Source: Pirellulaceae bacterium
GTDB taxonomy: Bacteria; Planctomycetota; Planctomycetia; Pirellulales; Pirellulaceae
NCBI GenBank assembly: GCA_023382975.1
Contig: JAHDXO010000032.1
Coordinates: 28,668 to 92,667 of the forward strand
Direction of reading: 5' to 3'
DNA length: 64,000 bases
Both the position numbers and the translations under genes were made by a program. The notes below the pieces were generated by a model that was given only the letters and a program-made list of their open reading frames with translations, was not told where the DNA came from and searched no databases. Below are positions 41,419 through 50,868 of this stretch, one piece after another (within the stretch, counting starts at the first letter, position 1; each line of letters starts with the position of its first letter).

Positions 41419-44037
41419 GTGCGTGCGACGTGCTCATTGGTCAGCCGGGTGTCGCGTATCCGGCGTCGCTGGCTTGCGTTGTTCCTGGTCAGCATCGTTG
41501 GGGGAGCAATTTCCGCCGCGCCGTGCCCGGCTCAGGTCTGCAGTCTGAAGATCGTCACGGACGCCAACCCCGATTACTCGGACATGGACAGTCTGATTCA
41601 CAGCATCACTGCGCCTTGGCCGACGACCGCGGAGAAATGCTGGGCGCTCTTCTATTGGAACCATATCGCTCGGCGTCAAACCTCGCCGATGATCCTGCAC
41701 GGCCGGGAACTGACCGATCCGATTCGCCAGTTCAACGACTATGGTTACACGATGTGCAGTACGATCGCCGGAACGAACTGCGCGATCTGGCACCGCATGG
41801 GCCTGCCGGTCCGGTTCTGGGACATCACCTTGCACACCGTCTCGGAGTGTTTCTACGACGACCGCTGGCACATGTACGACAACTCGATGTCTGCGATCTA
41901 CACGCTGTGCGACGGGGTGACGATCGCTGCGGTGGAGGAGATCGGGCAGGAGGGCGCGTGCGCCGCATCGGGCGGAAAACGCAAGCCGGGGCACTTCGCC
42001 AAGTACCATTGCTTGAACGCCACCAGCGAAAACGGATTCCTGACCGGCGCCGATACCATCCGCGATCTGGCTCAAGAGTATCGGTGCTTCAATCCGAACG
42101 GCTTGAAGCACCGCTGGTACTATTTCAATTGGGACTGGGGGCATCGCTACATCTTGAATCTGCGCCACAACGAGGGATACACGCGGTCCTATCATTCGCT
42201 GGGCGACGGTCCGGAATTCTACGTACCGAACCACGGGAAAGATCCCGAAGCGGCAAACCGCCGGTATCGGCTGCGCGGCAACGGCGTTTGGAAGTTCGAG
42301 CCGTCGTTGACGCTCGAGGACTGGCGGCAAGGCGTCCATCAAGCGGTCAACGCCCAGGCGGTTGCTCCCCGGGGACTTTGCCCCTCGCACGCGGGGACGC
42401 CGGCCGAGATCGTCTTCAAGGTCGGTTCGGCCAACGTGACGACCGGATTGAGCCTGTCTGCTCGGCTGCATCGCCGCAACGCGGGGGATGCGGCGGAAAT
42501 CGCGGTCAGCACCAACAACGGGGCGACTTGGCAGACGGTGTGGAAGGCGGAATCCACGGGGCTGTGCGAACCCGACTTGAAGTTGGTCGAGCCGGTTAAC
42601 GGAGCGTACGAGACGCTGGTGCGGTTCACCTTGTCGGCCGCCGCGGATTCTCGCGACGTGCTGCTCGAACAGTTGCAGTTGACCACCAACACGATGTTGA
42701 ATAGCAAGACTCAGCCGTCGCTGCGACTGGGCCGCAACACGGTCTACGTCGGTGCGGGCGAGCAGACGGACTCGATCGTCCTGTGGCCCGACTTACAGGG
42801 CCAGGCGTACAAGTCCGGCATCGTCGCCGAGCAGAATATCGCGACGGCCGAGCGGCATCCGGGATACCAGGGAGTGTTGTACGCCGAGCGTCCCAACGAA
42901 GAGGCGTGGGTCGTGTACCGCATCGACGCGCCGGAGGAAATCTCGCGTCTCATTTACGGCGGACGGTTCTACAACCGCGCGCCCGGCGCCCGCATCCAGT
43001 TGCTCCACTCGTTCGACGACGGCCGATCCTGGCAGGAGACGTACACCGTGGACGACACCCAGCCGCCGTGGGACGTGATTCACTATTCGACCGTCGAAGA
43101 GGTGCCGGCCGGAACGCGTTCCGTTTTGGTCAAGTACAGTCTGAAGGCGCGCGAAGCCGGACGGAGTGCGTGCAGCATTTACGCCATGCGGATGGAGGTC
43201 AACCATCAGCCGGTTGCGCCAGGGTTCCACCCGTTGGACGTCACATTCCGCTGGAACGAAGTCCAGCCCGACCGGTCGCTGACGCCGCGCAGCCACACTC
43301 AACGGATTGATCGGTTGCCGGCGAAGTACGTGATCAATACCGGCGGTGCGGACGTGCCGATCGTTGAATCGCTGCAAGTGCGGGCGGCGGGGCCGGCGGA
43401 CAGTGCGCGGTACGGGTACTCGGACGGCATCGATGGGGGCGGCGAGCGGTTTCAGCACCGCTGGGTCACCTGGGGGCAGAACCTGCTGGTGGGCAAGCCG
43501 TACACGGTGACTCGACCGCCGACGGGCCAGTGGGGTGGCGACGATCCGGAGAACAAGAAGTTGACGGACGGCGTTGTGGGACCGCCGTACGCCGGCGGCA
43601 CAGCCCCGATGAGCGGCGCGATTTGGGACCGAGCGGGTGGTCCGGTCGACATCACCGCCGACTTGGGCAGCCAGCAGACGATTGCCGTGATGCGCATTCA
43701 TTTGACGGGCGGATACCCGTGGTGGGAAGCAATGAAAGGGCAGGTCAAGGACGAAGTCGAAGTGCTGGTTTCGCGCGACGGAGAGGCGTTCTCGTCGCTC
43801 GGCCAAATCGATACCGAGGTTCGCCGCCGCGACGTGCCGATCAACCATCTGTTGCCGGACGACGAGACGACCGCCGGCTGGAACTTTGCGCTCGTTCTCC
43901 CCGAGCCCGTGGCGGCTCGCTATATCCGCTATCGCTTGACGCCGCAACGAGCCGTGGCGGTAACCGAGATCCAGGCTCTCGAATCCGTCCACGAACGCCC
44001 GTTCGATCTGCGGATCGCGCTGCCCGACGAAAGGTAG
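41419..44037 (+). CDS. Secreted transglutaminase-like protein with F5/8-type domain, 872 aa
   Basis: Exported multi-domain protein. After an N-terminal signal (IRRRWLALFLVSIVGGAISAA) comes a transglutaminase/papain-like core with a plausible triad: Cys113 in TMCSTIAGTN, His139 in LHTVSECFYDDRWHMYD and Asp154 in the same segment. The middle (about 310-640) is beta-rich with repeated Ig/sialidase-like strands (VSTNNGATWQTVW, LLHSFDDGRSWQETY), and the C-terminal 180 residues look like a discoidin/F5-8 type C carbohydrate-binding domain (LTDGVVGPPYAGG, PVDITADLGSQQTIAVMRIHL). It begins with GTG; a role in binding and processing cell-surface material is inference. Confidence 0.65.
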   Translation: MRATCSLVSRVSRIRRRWLALFLVSIVGGAISAAPCPAQVCSLKIVTDANPDYSDMDSLIHSITAPWPTTAEKCWALFYWNHIARRQTSPMILHGRELTDPIRQFNDYGYTMCSTIAGTNCAIWHRMGLPVRFWDITLHTVSECFYDDRWHMYDNSMSAIYTLCDGVTIAAVEEIGQEGACAASGGKRKPGHFAKYHCLNATSENGFLTGADTIRDLAQEYRCFNPNGLKHRWYYFNWDWGHRYILNLRHNEGYTRSYHSLGDGPEFYVPNHGKDPEAANRRYRLRGNGVWKFEPSLTLEDWRQGVHQAVNAQAVAPRGLCPSHAGTPAEIVFKVGSANVTTGLSLSARLHRRNAGDAAEIAVSTNNGATWQTVWKAESTGLCEPDLKLVEPVNGAYETLVRFTLSAAADSRDVLLEQLQLTTNTMLNSKTQPSLRLGRNTVYVGAGEQTDSIVLWPDLQGQAYKSGIVAEQNIATAERHPGYQGVLYAERPNEEAWVVYRIDAPEEISRLIYGGRFYNRAPGARIQLLHSFDDGRSWQETYTVDDTQPPWDVIHYSTVEEVPAGTRSVLVKYSLKAREAGRSACSIYAMRMEVNHQPVAPGFHPLDVTFRWNEVQPDRSLTPRSHTQRIDRLPAKYVINTGGADVPIVESLQVRAAGPADSARYGYSDGIDGGGERFQHRWVTWGQNLLVGKPYTVTRPPTGQWGGDDPENKKLTDGVVGPPYAGGTAPMSGAIWDRAGGPVDITADLGSQQTIAVMRIHLTGGYPWWEAMKGQVKDEVEVLVSRDGEAFSSLGQIDTEVRRRDVPINHLLPDDETTAGWNFALVLPEPVAARYIRYRLTPQRAVAVTEIQALESVHERPFDLRIALPDER

Positions 44038-44319
44038 CGGCGGAATTCGATCTGTGCGAAGGCGGTTTGCCGGTACGGTGCTAGCATGGTTTTGCGCCCG
44101 CGTCGGGGGGCGTGGGAGCATACGGCCGCAATGGGGATTCCCCAGTTTGCCTTGACGGCTGCGGCGGGAATCTCTATGGTTCGCGCGCTGAATTCTGTTC
44201 CGAGGGAGCGGTCCAGCTTGCTCGAACAGCGTCGGCAGCCTGCGGACTACGCGAGTGGGGATGCACGGATGCATGCCCGAACGGTTGCGGGCGGTCTTGT
44301 GGATGGAGTCGCTGAGGGC

Positions 44320-46179
44320 ATGATGCCGCAATTCATTCCAACGCGCCGGGCGCCTCGCCTCGCTTGGCTTTCGGCTGTCACGGTGGTGGCTCTCGTCGGC
44401 TGTACGTCGACGCTGTTTCACGCCTCTTCGTCCAAGACGCCCGTCGAACTGGACGAATTGAGTCAGGATCAGGACGAGTCCGTGAGATTGGTCCGCGACT
44501 ACGTGTCGCCGTGGGGAACCAACTACATCGCTCTTGAGGGCGTGGCCCTCGTCACCGGCCTGGCCCAAACCGGCAGCGATCCGCCGCCGTCGGCGCAGCG
44601 CAGCGCGCTGCTGAGCGAAATGCAGACGCACGACGTCAAGAATCCGAACTTCGTATTGGCCTCGTCCGACACCTCGATGGTCATTGTGCGTGCCTTTTTG
44701 CCTCCCGGAGTTCAGAAAGGCGACCGCGTCGATGTCGAAGTGCGCGTCCCGGCACGTTCGGAAACAAGAAGTCTACAAAACGGGTGGCTGATGCAGGCGC
44801 GGTTGCGCGAAGTCGCCGTACTTGACAATTCGCTCCGCACCGGACGCATCTCGGCACTGGCCGAAGGCCCCGTGACGGTCGACAGCGTTTTCAGCGATAA
44901 CACCGACAAGGTTCGCGAGGTGCGAGGCCGCGTGCTGGGCGGCGCTGTCGCGGCGACTTCGCGATCCCTGGGGTTGGTGGTGCGCAGCGATAACCATTCG
45001 GTTCGGACAGCCACCTTGATCGGCGCCGCTGTGAACGCCCGCTTTTTCATCCACGACCGCGGCATCAAGCGGGGCGTCGCTACCCCGAAACGCGACAACT
45101 ACATCGATCTGGAGATCCACCCTCGCTACAAACACAATCTGGCTCGCTACATGCGGGTGGTGCGCAGCTTGGCCATCGACGAATCGCCAGCCGACCGAGT
45201 GGCTCGCATGGAACTGCTCGAACGAAAGTTGCTGGAACCTTCAACGGCCGCCCCAGCGGCCTTGCAACTGGAAGCGATCGGCAAGGAAGCGATCCGCGTC
45301 CTGCATGTGGGGCTGACTTCCAACGATCCCGAAGTTCGCTTCTACGCCGCCGAGGCGCTGGGCTATCTGGACGACCCGGCAGCCGCCGAGCCACTGGGCG
45401 AAATCGCTGCGTCCGAGCCGGCGTTCCGTTGGCACGCGATCGCTGCCCTTTCGGCCATGGACCACGTCAGTGCCCACGACGAACTGAGTCAACTGCTGCA
45501 TGTGACCAGCGCGGAAACTCGCTACGCCGCCTTTGTGGCTCTGCGTTCCCGCAACCCAATGGACCCCCTAGTCAGTGGTCAGATGCAGGGGAATCTTTTC
45601 AGCTTGCACCTAGTGAACTCGACAGGCCCCCCGATGTTCCATGTTTCAAGATCTCGACGTCCGGAGGTCGTGTTGTTCGGGGCTCAGCACCGGCTCGATT
45701 CGCCAGCCTTTCTCTACGCGGGCAAGCAGATTATGCTGAGAGCGGACGGTCCCGATCGGATTCGCGTGATTCGGTTTGTGGCCGGGGAGGAGAACCGCGA
45801 GGTTACATGCCCGCCAGTCGTGGACGAGGCGATCCGCAAAATTGTGGAGCTGGGCGGCTCCTATGCGGATGTGGTACAGTTCCTACAGGAAGCCAAGGCG
45901 AAGAACTACATCAACGCTCGACTAGTTGTCGATGCGCTACCCGTATGGGGACGCGAGCATCTGCGTTCGGCAAGCGAGGAGACGGAGGCCAAGGCGAGCG
46001 GCGAGCCGGAGCGGCAGGTTGCCAACCCGCTGCCAGACCTGTTCGAGTTTGACCCGGCGGTCTCGAAGCGGACGCAGGATTCGGAAGATGAGCTGCCGTT
46101 TGACATCCCCTCGTCGAAGGACGATAAACCGCAGGAGCATTGGTGGAGCCGATTGGACAGTTGGCTCAAGGGCAACTGA
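44320..46179 (+). CDS. FlgI-like lipoprotein with HEAT repeats, 619 aa
   Basis: Residues about 40-260 resemble flagellar P-ring protein FlgI (VRDYVSPWGTNYIALEGVALVTGLAQTGSDPPPS, RAFLPPGVQKGDRVDVEV, RVLGGAVAATSRSLGLVVRSDNHSVRTATLIG). The N-terminus carries a lipobox (SAVTVVALVGC), so the protein is probably anchored to a membrane rather than free in the periplasm. HEAT-like repeats follow (DPEVRFYAAEALGYLDDPAAAEPL, FRWHAIAALSAM, TRYAAFVALRS). The start at 44320 is selected by the lipobox. No other flagellar gene is nearby, and the gene precedes smc, so it may serve an envelope role unrelated to flagella. Confidence 0.7.
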   Translation: MMPQFIPTRRAPRLAWLSAVTVVALVGCTSTLFHASSSKTPVELDELSQDQDESVRLVRDYVSPWGTNYIALEGVALVTGLAQTGSDPPPSAQRSALLSEMQTHDVKNPNFVLASSDTSMVIVRAFLPPGVQKGDRVDVEVRVPARSETRSLQNGWLMQARLREVAVLDNSLRTGRISALAEGPVTVDSVFSDNTDKVREVRGRVLGGAVAATSRSLGLVVRSDNHSVRTATLIGAAVNARFFIHDRGIKRGVATPKRDNYIDLEIHPRYKHNLARYMRVVRSLAIDESPADRVARMELLERKLLEPSTAAPAALQLEAIGKEAIRVLHVGLTSNDPEVRFYAAEALGYLDDPAAAEPLGEIAASEPAFRWHAIAALSAMDHVSAHDELSQLLHVTSAETRYAAFVALRSRNPMDPLVSGQMQGNLFSLHLVNSTGPPMFHVSRSRRPEVVLFGAQHRLDSPAFLYAGKQIMLRADGPDRIRVIRFVAGEENREVTCPPVVDEAIRKIVELGGSYADVVQFLQEAKAKNYINARLVVDALPVWGREHLRSASEETEAKASGEPERQVANPLPDLFEFDPAVSKRTQDSEDELPFDIPSSKDDKPQEHWWSRLDSWLKGN

Positions 46180-46311
46180 CAATTCCAGAGAATATTCCAT
46201 GTTGCGGGACGCGGACGCCCGATGTCCGTCCCATTTTCGGAAAGTCCCCGTTTTTGGAAAACTCACCCGTTTCGACCGCAACACCACCTTGATCCGCGTC
46301 GGCGTTGACCC

Positions 46312-49300
46312 ATGCTGAAGGCACTCGAACTGATCGGCTTCAAGAGCTTCGCCGACAAGACGCGGTTCGAGTTTCCGGCGGGCATCACCGTTGTGGTTGG
46401 TCCGAACGGATCCGGCAAGTCGAACATCGTGGACGGCATCAAATGGGTGCTCGGCGAGCAGAGCGCCAAAAGCCTCCGCGGCAAGGACATGGCGGACGTC
46501 ATTTTCAAGGGTACCGGCACGGGCGGCCGGAAACCGGCGAACACGGCCGAAGCCACGCTGGTGTTCGACAATACCCAAGGCCTTCTGCCCGTCGACGCCG
46601 AGGAAGTCCACATCACGCGCCGCGTTTACCGGAGCGGCGAAGGCGAGTACCTGATCAACGGCAAGCCGTGCCGCTTGAAGGACATCCGCGACATGTGCCG
46701 GGGCACGGGCGTGGGCGTGGACGCCTACAGCCTGATCGAGCAGGGCAAGGTCGACAAACTGCTGCAGGCCAGTCCGAAGGATCGTCGGGCCATTTTCGAA
46801 GAGGCCGCGGGGATCAGCCGCTTCAAGGCCAAGAAGATCGAGGCCCAGCGCCGTCTGGAACGCGTCGAGCAGAACCTGCTGCGTTTGTCCGACATCGTCG
46901 AAGAGGTCGAGAGCCGTCTGCGCAGCGTGCGGGCTCAGGCATCCAAGGCGGAACGCTACCGCGAATACAGCGAACGTCTGCAGCAACTGCGGACGCAAAT
47001 GGGCTATGCCGATTGGCGACGTTTGTCCGAGAAACTGGAGGGCATCGAGGCCCAGCGAGCGGAATTGCTCGGCCAGATCGAGGAACTGACTGGCGAGACC
47101 AACTTGTTGGAGACCCAGTTGCACGAAGCGGAGCAAGCCGCGGACGACGCTGCGGAACAACTGCGGCAACATGAAGCGGAACTAGCCGCCAATCGCGAGC
47201 AGATCGCGGCTCGCGAGGCGACGGCCGTGAACCAGCGCCGCCGCTGCGAGGATTTCTCGGACGAGGCCAAACGCCATGCGGACCAGTTGCGAAGCGTCAC
47301 GGGGCGCGCGGGCGACTTGACACTGCGGCTGCGACAGGTCCACGCCGAGTTCCAGCAAGCGGACAGCGAGTTCCAAGAGCTTCGCGCGTCTTTGAGAAGT
47401 CACGAGCAGTCGATCACGGAACTGGCGGAGCACATCGAGACTGCGCGGCGCAGCAACCAGACCCGGCGGGCGCAGTACGTCGAGCGGACTCGCGACGCTG
47501 CTTCGCTCAGCAACCAGGTCAGCAGCCTCGAATCCCAACTGACGTCGATCCAAACCGCGCTGGACCGGTCCGCGGATCGCTTGCGGGAACTGCAGCAGGC
47601 GGCCATCGACCATGTCACGCGATTGGAGCAGTCGCGCAGCGACGAAGCGCGGCTGGCCGAACAAGCCAACTCTCAAGGCGCGGCCCTGGAGGCGATCGAG
47701 ATTGAGTTAGCGGAGAGTCGTCGCATACTCGCCCGTCGCCAGCAGGAAGTTGCCGTTTTGCAGGGCAAGCACAGCGGAGCCAGCCAACGCGTGAAGGTGC
47801 TCGAAGAACTCGAACGGCAGAACGCCGGATTGAGCAGCGGAGTGCAACAGTTGCTGGCTGAAGCGCGCGAACTGGCAGCCGAAGAGGGCTCGCAGATTCA
47901 CGGCATGGTCGCCGATCTGCTGGAGGCCGGCGTCGAGATCGCTCCGCTGGTGGATATCGCACTGGGCGATGTGGCGCAGCATATCGTCGTGACCGGCGAC
48001 CAACTGATCCACCGCATCGAAACCGGGCAGTTCGTGCCGCAGGGACGGGTGGGCCTGATCCGGCTGGATGCCCTGCCCGCCGCCGCGACCCGGCCCTCGC
48101 CGATGGGCATGGTGCCTCGCACCGATCTGCAAGGCCGTCCCGGCGTGATTGGACGCGCCGATCGGGTGGTCCGTTATCAGCCGGCCTACCGACCGTTGGT
48201 CCAACACCTGCTCGGCGACACCTGGTTCGTCGACCAACTGTCCGACGCCATCGCGCTGAGCCGCACCGCGGGGCGCGGGCTTCGCTTCGTGACCACGAAG
48301 CGGGAATTGCTCGAAGCCGACTCGACCTTGATCATCGGCCCGCCTCAGACGGGAACCGGGTTCGTCTCGCGGCGCAGCGAATTGCGAGCCATGCAGCGCG
48401 AGATGATTGATTCGCAGCGCCGCATTACGGAATTCGCGGCCGAAACGGCGAGGTTGCAGGAGAACATCGACCGCCAGGACCAGCAGCGGCAACGGATGGT
48501 CGCGGCCTTCAAGCAGTTGACCGCGACCCTGGCCGACCAACGCGTCAAGACGCGCACGCTGCAGGACCGCCACGAGCAATTCGAGGAGCAACGCAACACT
48601 CAGGCCGCGGAACTGGACGCCCTGGGCGGCGAGCAGCGAGCGGCCGCGGCCAACCTGGACCGGATTCGCCACGAGCTGGCTGCGACCGAGGCGGCGATCG
48701 CCGAATTGAACGCGGAACTCCAACAGGACGAGCAGCAGGTTCAGCAGCAGGAGTTGGAGCTGCGCCAGCGAACCCGCGAGGCCACGTTGGCCAAGGTGGA
48801 ATTCGCCCGCAGCGAACAGCGGTTGGACAGTCTCCGAAGCCAGCGGGCGCAGTGCGAAACCGATCAACAGGAACGGAGCCGGGCGGTGGCCGAGTTGCAG
48901 AGCCAACTGGACCAGGCGCTCCAGCGCCGCCAGCAGGCCGAATTGGAGGTGCTGCAAGTCGCCTCGGAACTCGCTTTGCTCCATCTGCGGAAAGAGGAAC
49001 TGGCAGGGCGGGCAGGCCAAGCGATGCAACGGCGCCGGGACTTGAACGCGCGACGAACCGAGTTGGCAAGCGAGCAGGAGAAGCTGCGGCGACGGCTGCG
49101 CCGCCTGGAAGAAGACCAGCACCGCCTGGAACTGGCCGCCGGCGAGGTCCACCACGAACGCAACACGCTGGCCGAACGCCTGCGCGACGACTACGCCATC
49201 GACATCTCGCAGGTGTCGCGCGAAGAGACTCCCGAGGAGGAACAGCAGCGCACGGAGATCGAGGCCGAAATCAACGATCTGAGGAACAAAATCAACCGCA

Positions 49301-49962
49301 TCGGCGCCGTGAATCTGGAAGCGCTGGGGGAGATCGAAGATTTGCAGCCGCGGTACGATGCCCTGTCCCGCCAGTACCAGGATCTGACGCAGGCCAAAGA
49401 ATCGCTCGAGCGGATCATTCAGAAGATCAACGCGGACAGCCGCCGTCTGTTCATGGAGACGCTCGAAGCGATCCGCACGAACTTCCAGCAACTGTACCGC
49501 AAGGCGTTCGGGGGCGGGCGCGCCGACATCGTGCTGGAAGACAACTCGGACGTCCTGGAATGCGGGATCGACATCGTCGCCACGCCGCCCGGCAAGCCGT
49601 CGTTCAACAACTCGCTGCTCAGCGGCGGCGAAAAAGCGCTGACCGCGGTCGCCCTGCTGCTGGCCATCTTCCAGTTTCGGCCCAGCCCGTTCTGCATCCT
49701 GGACGAAGTCGACGCGCCGTTCGACGAAGCCAACATCGGACGGTTCGTCAACGTGCTGCACGATTTCCTGAACTGGACCAAGTTCGTCGTCGTCACGCAT
49801 TCCAAAAAGACGATGACCGCCGCCACCACGATCTACGGCGTCACGATGCAGGAATCGGGCGTCTCGAAACGTGTCTCCGTGCGCTTCGAAGACGTCAGCG
49901 AAGACGGACAGATCAGCGAGGACGCCCTTCGTCGCCAACCGGACGATGAAAAGGCCGCGTAG
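46312..49962 (+). CDS. smc: Chromosome segregation protein SMC, 1216 aa
   Basis: SMC ATPase that organises and compacts the chromosome with ScpA and ScpB. The N-terminal ATPase half has LKALELIGFKSFADKT and the Walker A motif VVGPNGSGKSNIVDGI. Coiled coils run from about 165 to 520 and 680 to 1020, with the hinge between (MVADLLEAGVEIAPLVDIALGDVAQHIVV, about 533-561). The C-terminal half has the signature LLSGGEKALTAVALLLAIF and Walker B FCILDEVDAPFDEAN, followed by TMTAATTIYGVTMQESGVSKRVSVRFED. Length is typical. No scp genes are adjacent. A short Gln/Arg-rich composition in the coiled coils is normal. Confidence 0.97.
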   Translation: MLKALELIGFKSFADKTRFEFPAGITVVVGPNGSGKSNIVDGIKWVLGEQSAKSLRGKDMADVIFKGTGTGGRKPANTAEATLVFDNTQGLLPVDAEEVHITRRVYRSGEGEYLINGKPCRLKDIRDMCRGTGVGVDAYSLIEQGKVDKLLQASPKDRRAIFEEAAGISRFKAKKIEAQRRLERVEQNLLRLSDIVEEVESRLRSVRAQASKAERYREYSERLQQLRTQMGYADWRRLSEKLEGIEAQRAELLGQIEELTGETNLLETQLHEAEQAADDAAEQLRQHEAELAANREQIAAREATAVNQRRRCEDFSDEAKRHADQLRSVTGRAGDLTLRLRQVHAEFQQADSEFQELRASLRSHEQSITELAEHIETARRSNQTRRAQYVERTRDAASLSNQVSSLESQLTSIQTALDRSADRLRELQQAAIDHVTRLEQSRSDEARLAEQANSQGAALEAIEIELAESRRILARRQQEVAVLQGKHSGASQRVKVLEELERQNAGLSSGVQQLLAEARELAAEEGSQIHGMVADLLEAGVEIAPLVDIALGDVAQHIVVTGDQLIHRIETGQFVPQGRVGLIRLDALPAAATRPSPMGMVPRTDLQGRPGVIGRADRVVRYQPAYRPLVQHLLGDTWFVDQLSDAIALSRTAGRGLRFVTTKRELLEADSTLIIGPPQTGTGFVSRRSELRAMQREMIDSQRRITEFAAETARLQENIDRQDQQRQRMVAAFKQLTATLADQRVKTRTLQDRHEQFEEQRNTQAAELDALGGEQRAAAANLDRIRHELAATEAAIAELNAELQQDEQQVQQQELELRQRTREATLAKVEFARSEQRLDSLRSQRAQCETDQQERSRAVAELQSQLDQALQRRQQAELEVLQVASELALLHLRKEELAGRAGQAMQRRRDLNARRTELASEQEKLRRRLRRLEEDQHRLELAAGEVHHERNTLAERLRDDYAIDISQVSREETPEEEQQRTEIEAEINDLRNKINRIGAVNLEALGEIEDLQPRYDALSRQYQDLTQAKESLERIIQKINADSRRLFMETLEAIRTNFQQLYRKAFGGGRADIVLEDNSDVLECGIDIVATPPGKPSFNNSLLSGGEKALTAVALLLAIFQFRPSPFCILDEVDAPFDEANIGRFVNVLHDFLNWTKFVVVTHSKKTMTAATTIYGVTMQESGVSKRVSVRFEDVSEDGQISEDALRRQPDDEKAA

Positions 49963-50015
49963 AGAAACACCCGGTCCAACCGGATTCGTGACGGTTCGGA
50001 CGTCTTGTCGCCGGA

Positions 50016-50753
50016 TTATGCATCCTGCGCGGCAATCACCCGCTTCCAGCGACCGGGAACGCCGCGCCAAGCGACTTGGTAGGTCGCTTCGAGCGGCACG
50101 TTGACGTAATAGTCGGACGTCAGGAACAGCGGCATGTCAGGCAAGACGTCGCCCACAGCGACAGGCTCGAAGTAGGCCGTGGGCGAGGTGTCCGCGCGAT
50201 AAGCCGCCAAGCTCAGCGGCTGTTCCGCGGTCACGCCCGGCGTCATCCCCCAGAACTTGGAGTGCAGACCTTCTGCATCGTGTCGTCCGGGCGGATGCAA
50301 ATCGATCACCAATAGATGTCGCCCTTGCTCCAGGGCGCAAGCCAGCTTGTCCAGCAACTGTCCGATGGCCATCTGGCTGCGTTTGTTCCCCGGCGACACG
50401 ATCTCCAGGAAGGCAACAACGCGGTCTCCCGAAGTGTGGTACAGGGCAATTCGATCCGCCTTGGCCGCATAAATGGCGGCCTCGGCATCCAGCGTGAAAC
50501 GCACTTTCGGAGGATGCTCGGCCACTGCCACCGCAGCCGCGCGGTCGTTCCGCTCCGACCAGTCTTCCAGCGGATTGCATTCTTCGAGGGCCAGAACATC
50601 GGGGTGCGGGCGGCCCGCAACCTGCTCGGCCATGGCGTAGAATCCTTCGGGTAGCAGACCCTCGTTCAACGCATTACGAATGGCGATGATCCAGGCTTGG
50701 TGAAAGTCGTGAAACGTCCCGGCAGAAACTCGGGTCCAATCGTGAACGGGCAT
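50016..50753 (-). CDS. DUF4058 family protein, 245 aa
   Basis: The N-terminus MPVHDWTRVSAGTFHDFHQAWIIAIRNALNEGLLPEGFYA is the hallmark of DUF4058, found mainly in cyanobacteria and planctomycetes. The middle DRVVAFLEIVSPGNKRSQMAIGQLLDKLACALEQGRHLLVIDL has a PD-(D/E)XK nuclease-like pattern (Glu in LEIVSPGNK). Function unknown. It stands alone, downstream of and convergent with smc. Confidence 0.75.
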   Translation of the reverse strand: MPVHDWTRVSAGTFHDFHQAWIIAIRNALNEGLLPEGFYAMAEQVAGRPHPDVLALEECNPLEDWSERNDRAAAVAVAEHPPKVRFTLDAEAAIYAAKADRIALYHTSGDRVVAFLEIVSPGNKRSQMAIGQLLDKLACALEQGRHLLVIDLHPPGRHDAEGLHSKFWGMTPGVTAEQPLSLAAYRADTSPTAYFEPVAVGDVLPDMPLFLTSDYYVNVPLEATYQVAWRGVPGRWKRVIAAQDA

Positions 50754-50868
50754 GGCAAACGGCCTTGAGCGTCGGAAAGAAGACAGCGCAACTCTCCGAT
50801 TATTGTACCGCCATCGTGTCTAGGAATCGACGACCATCCTCCGCCTCGTGGACGAGCTTTGTCCCCGG

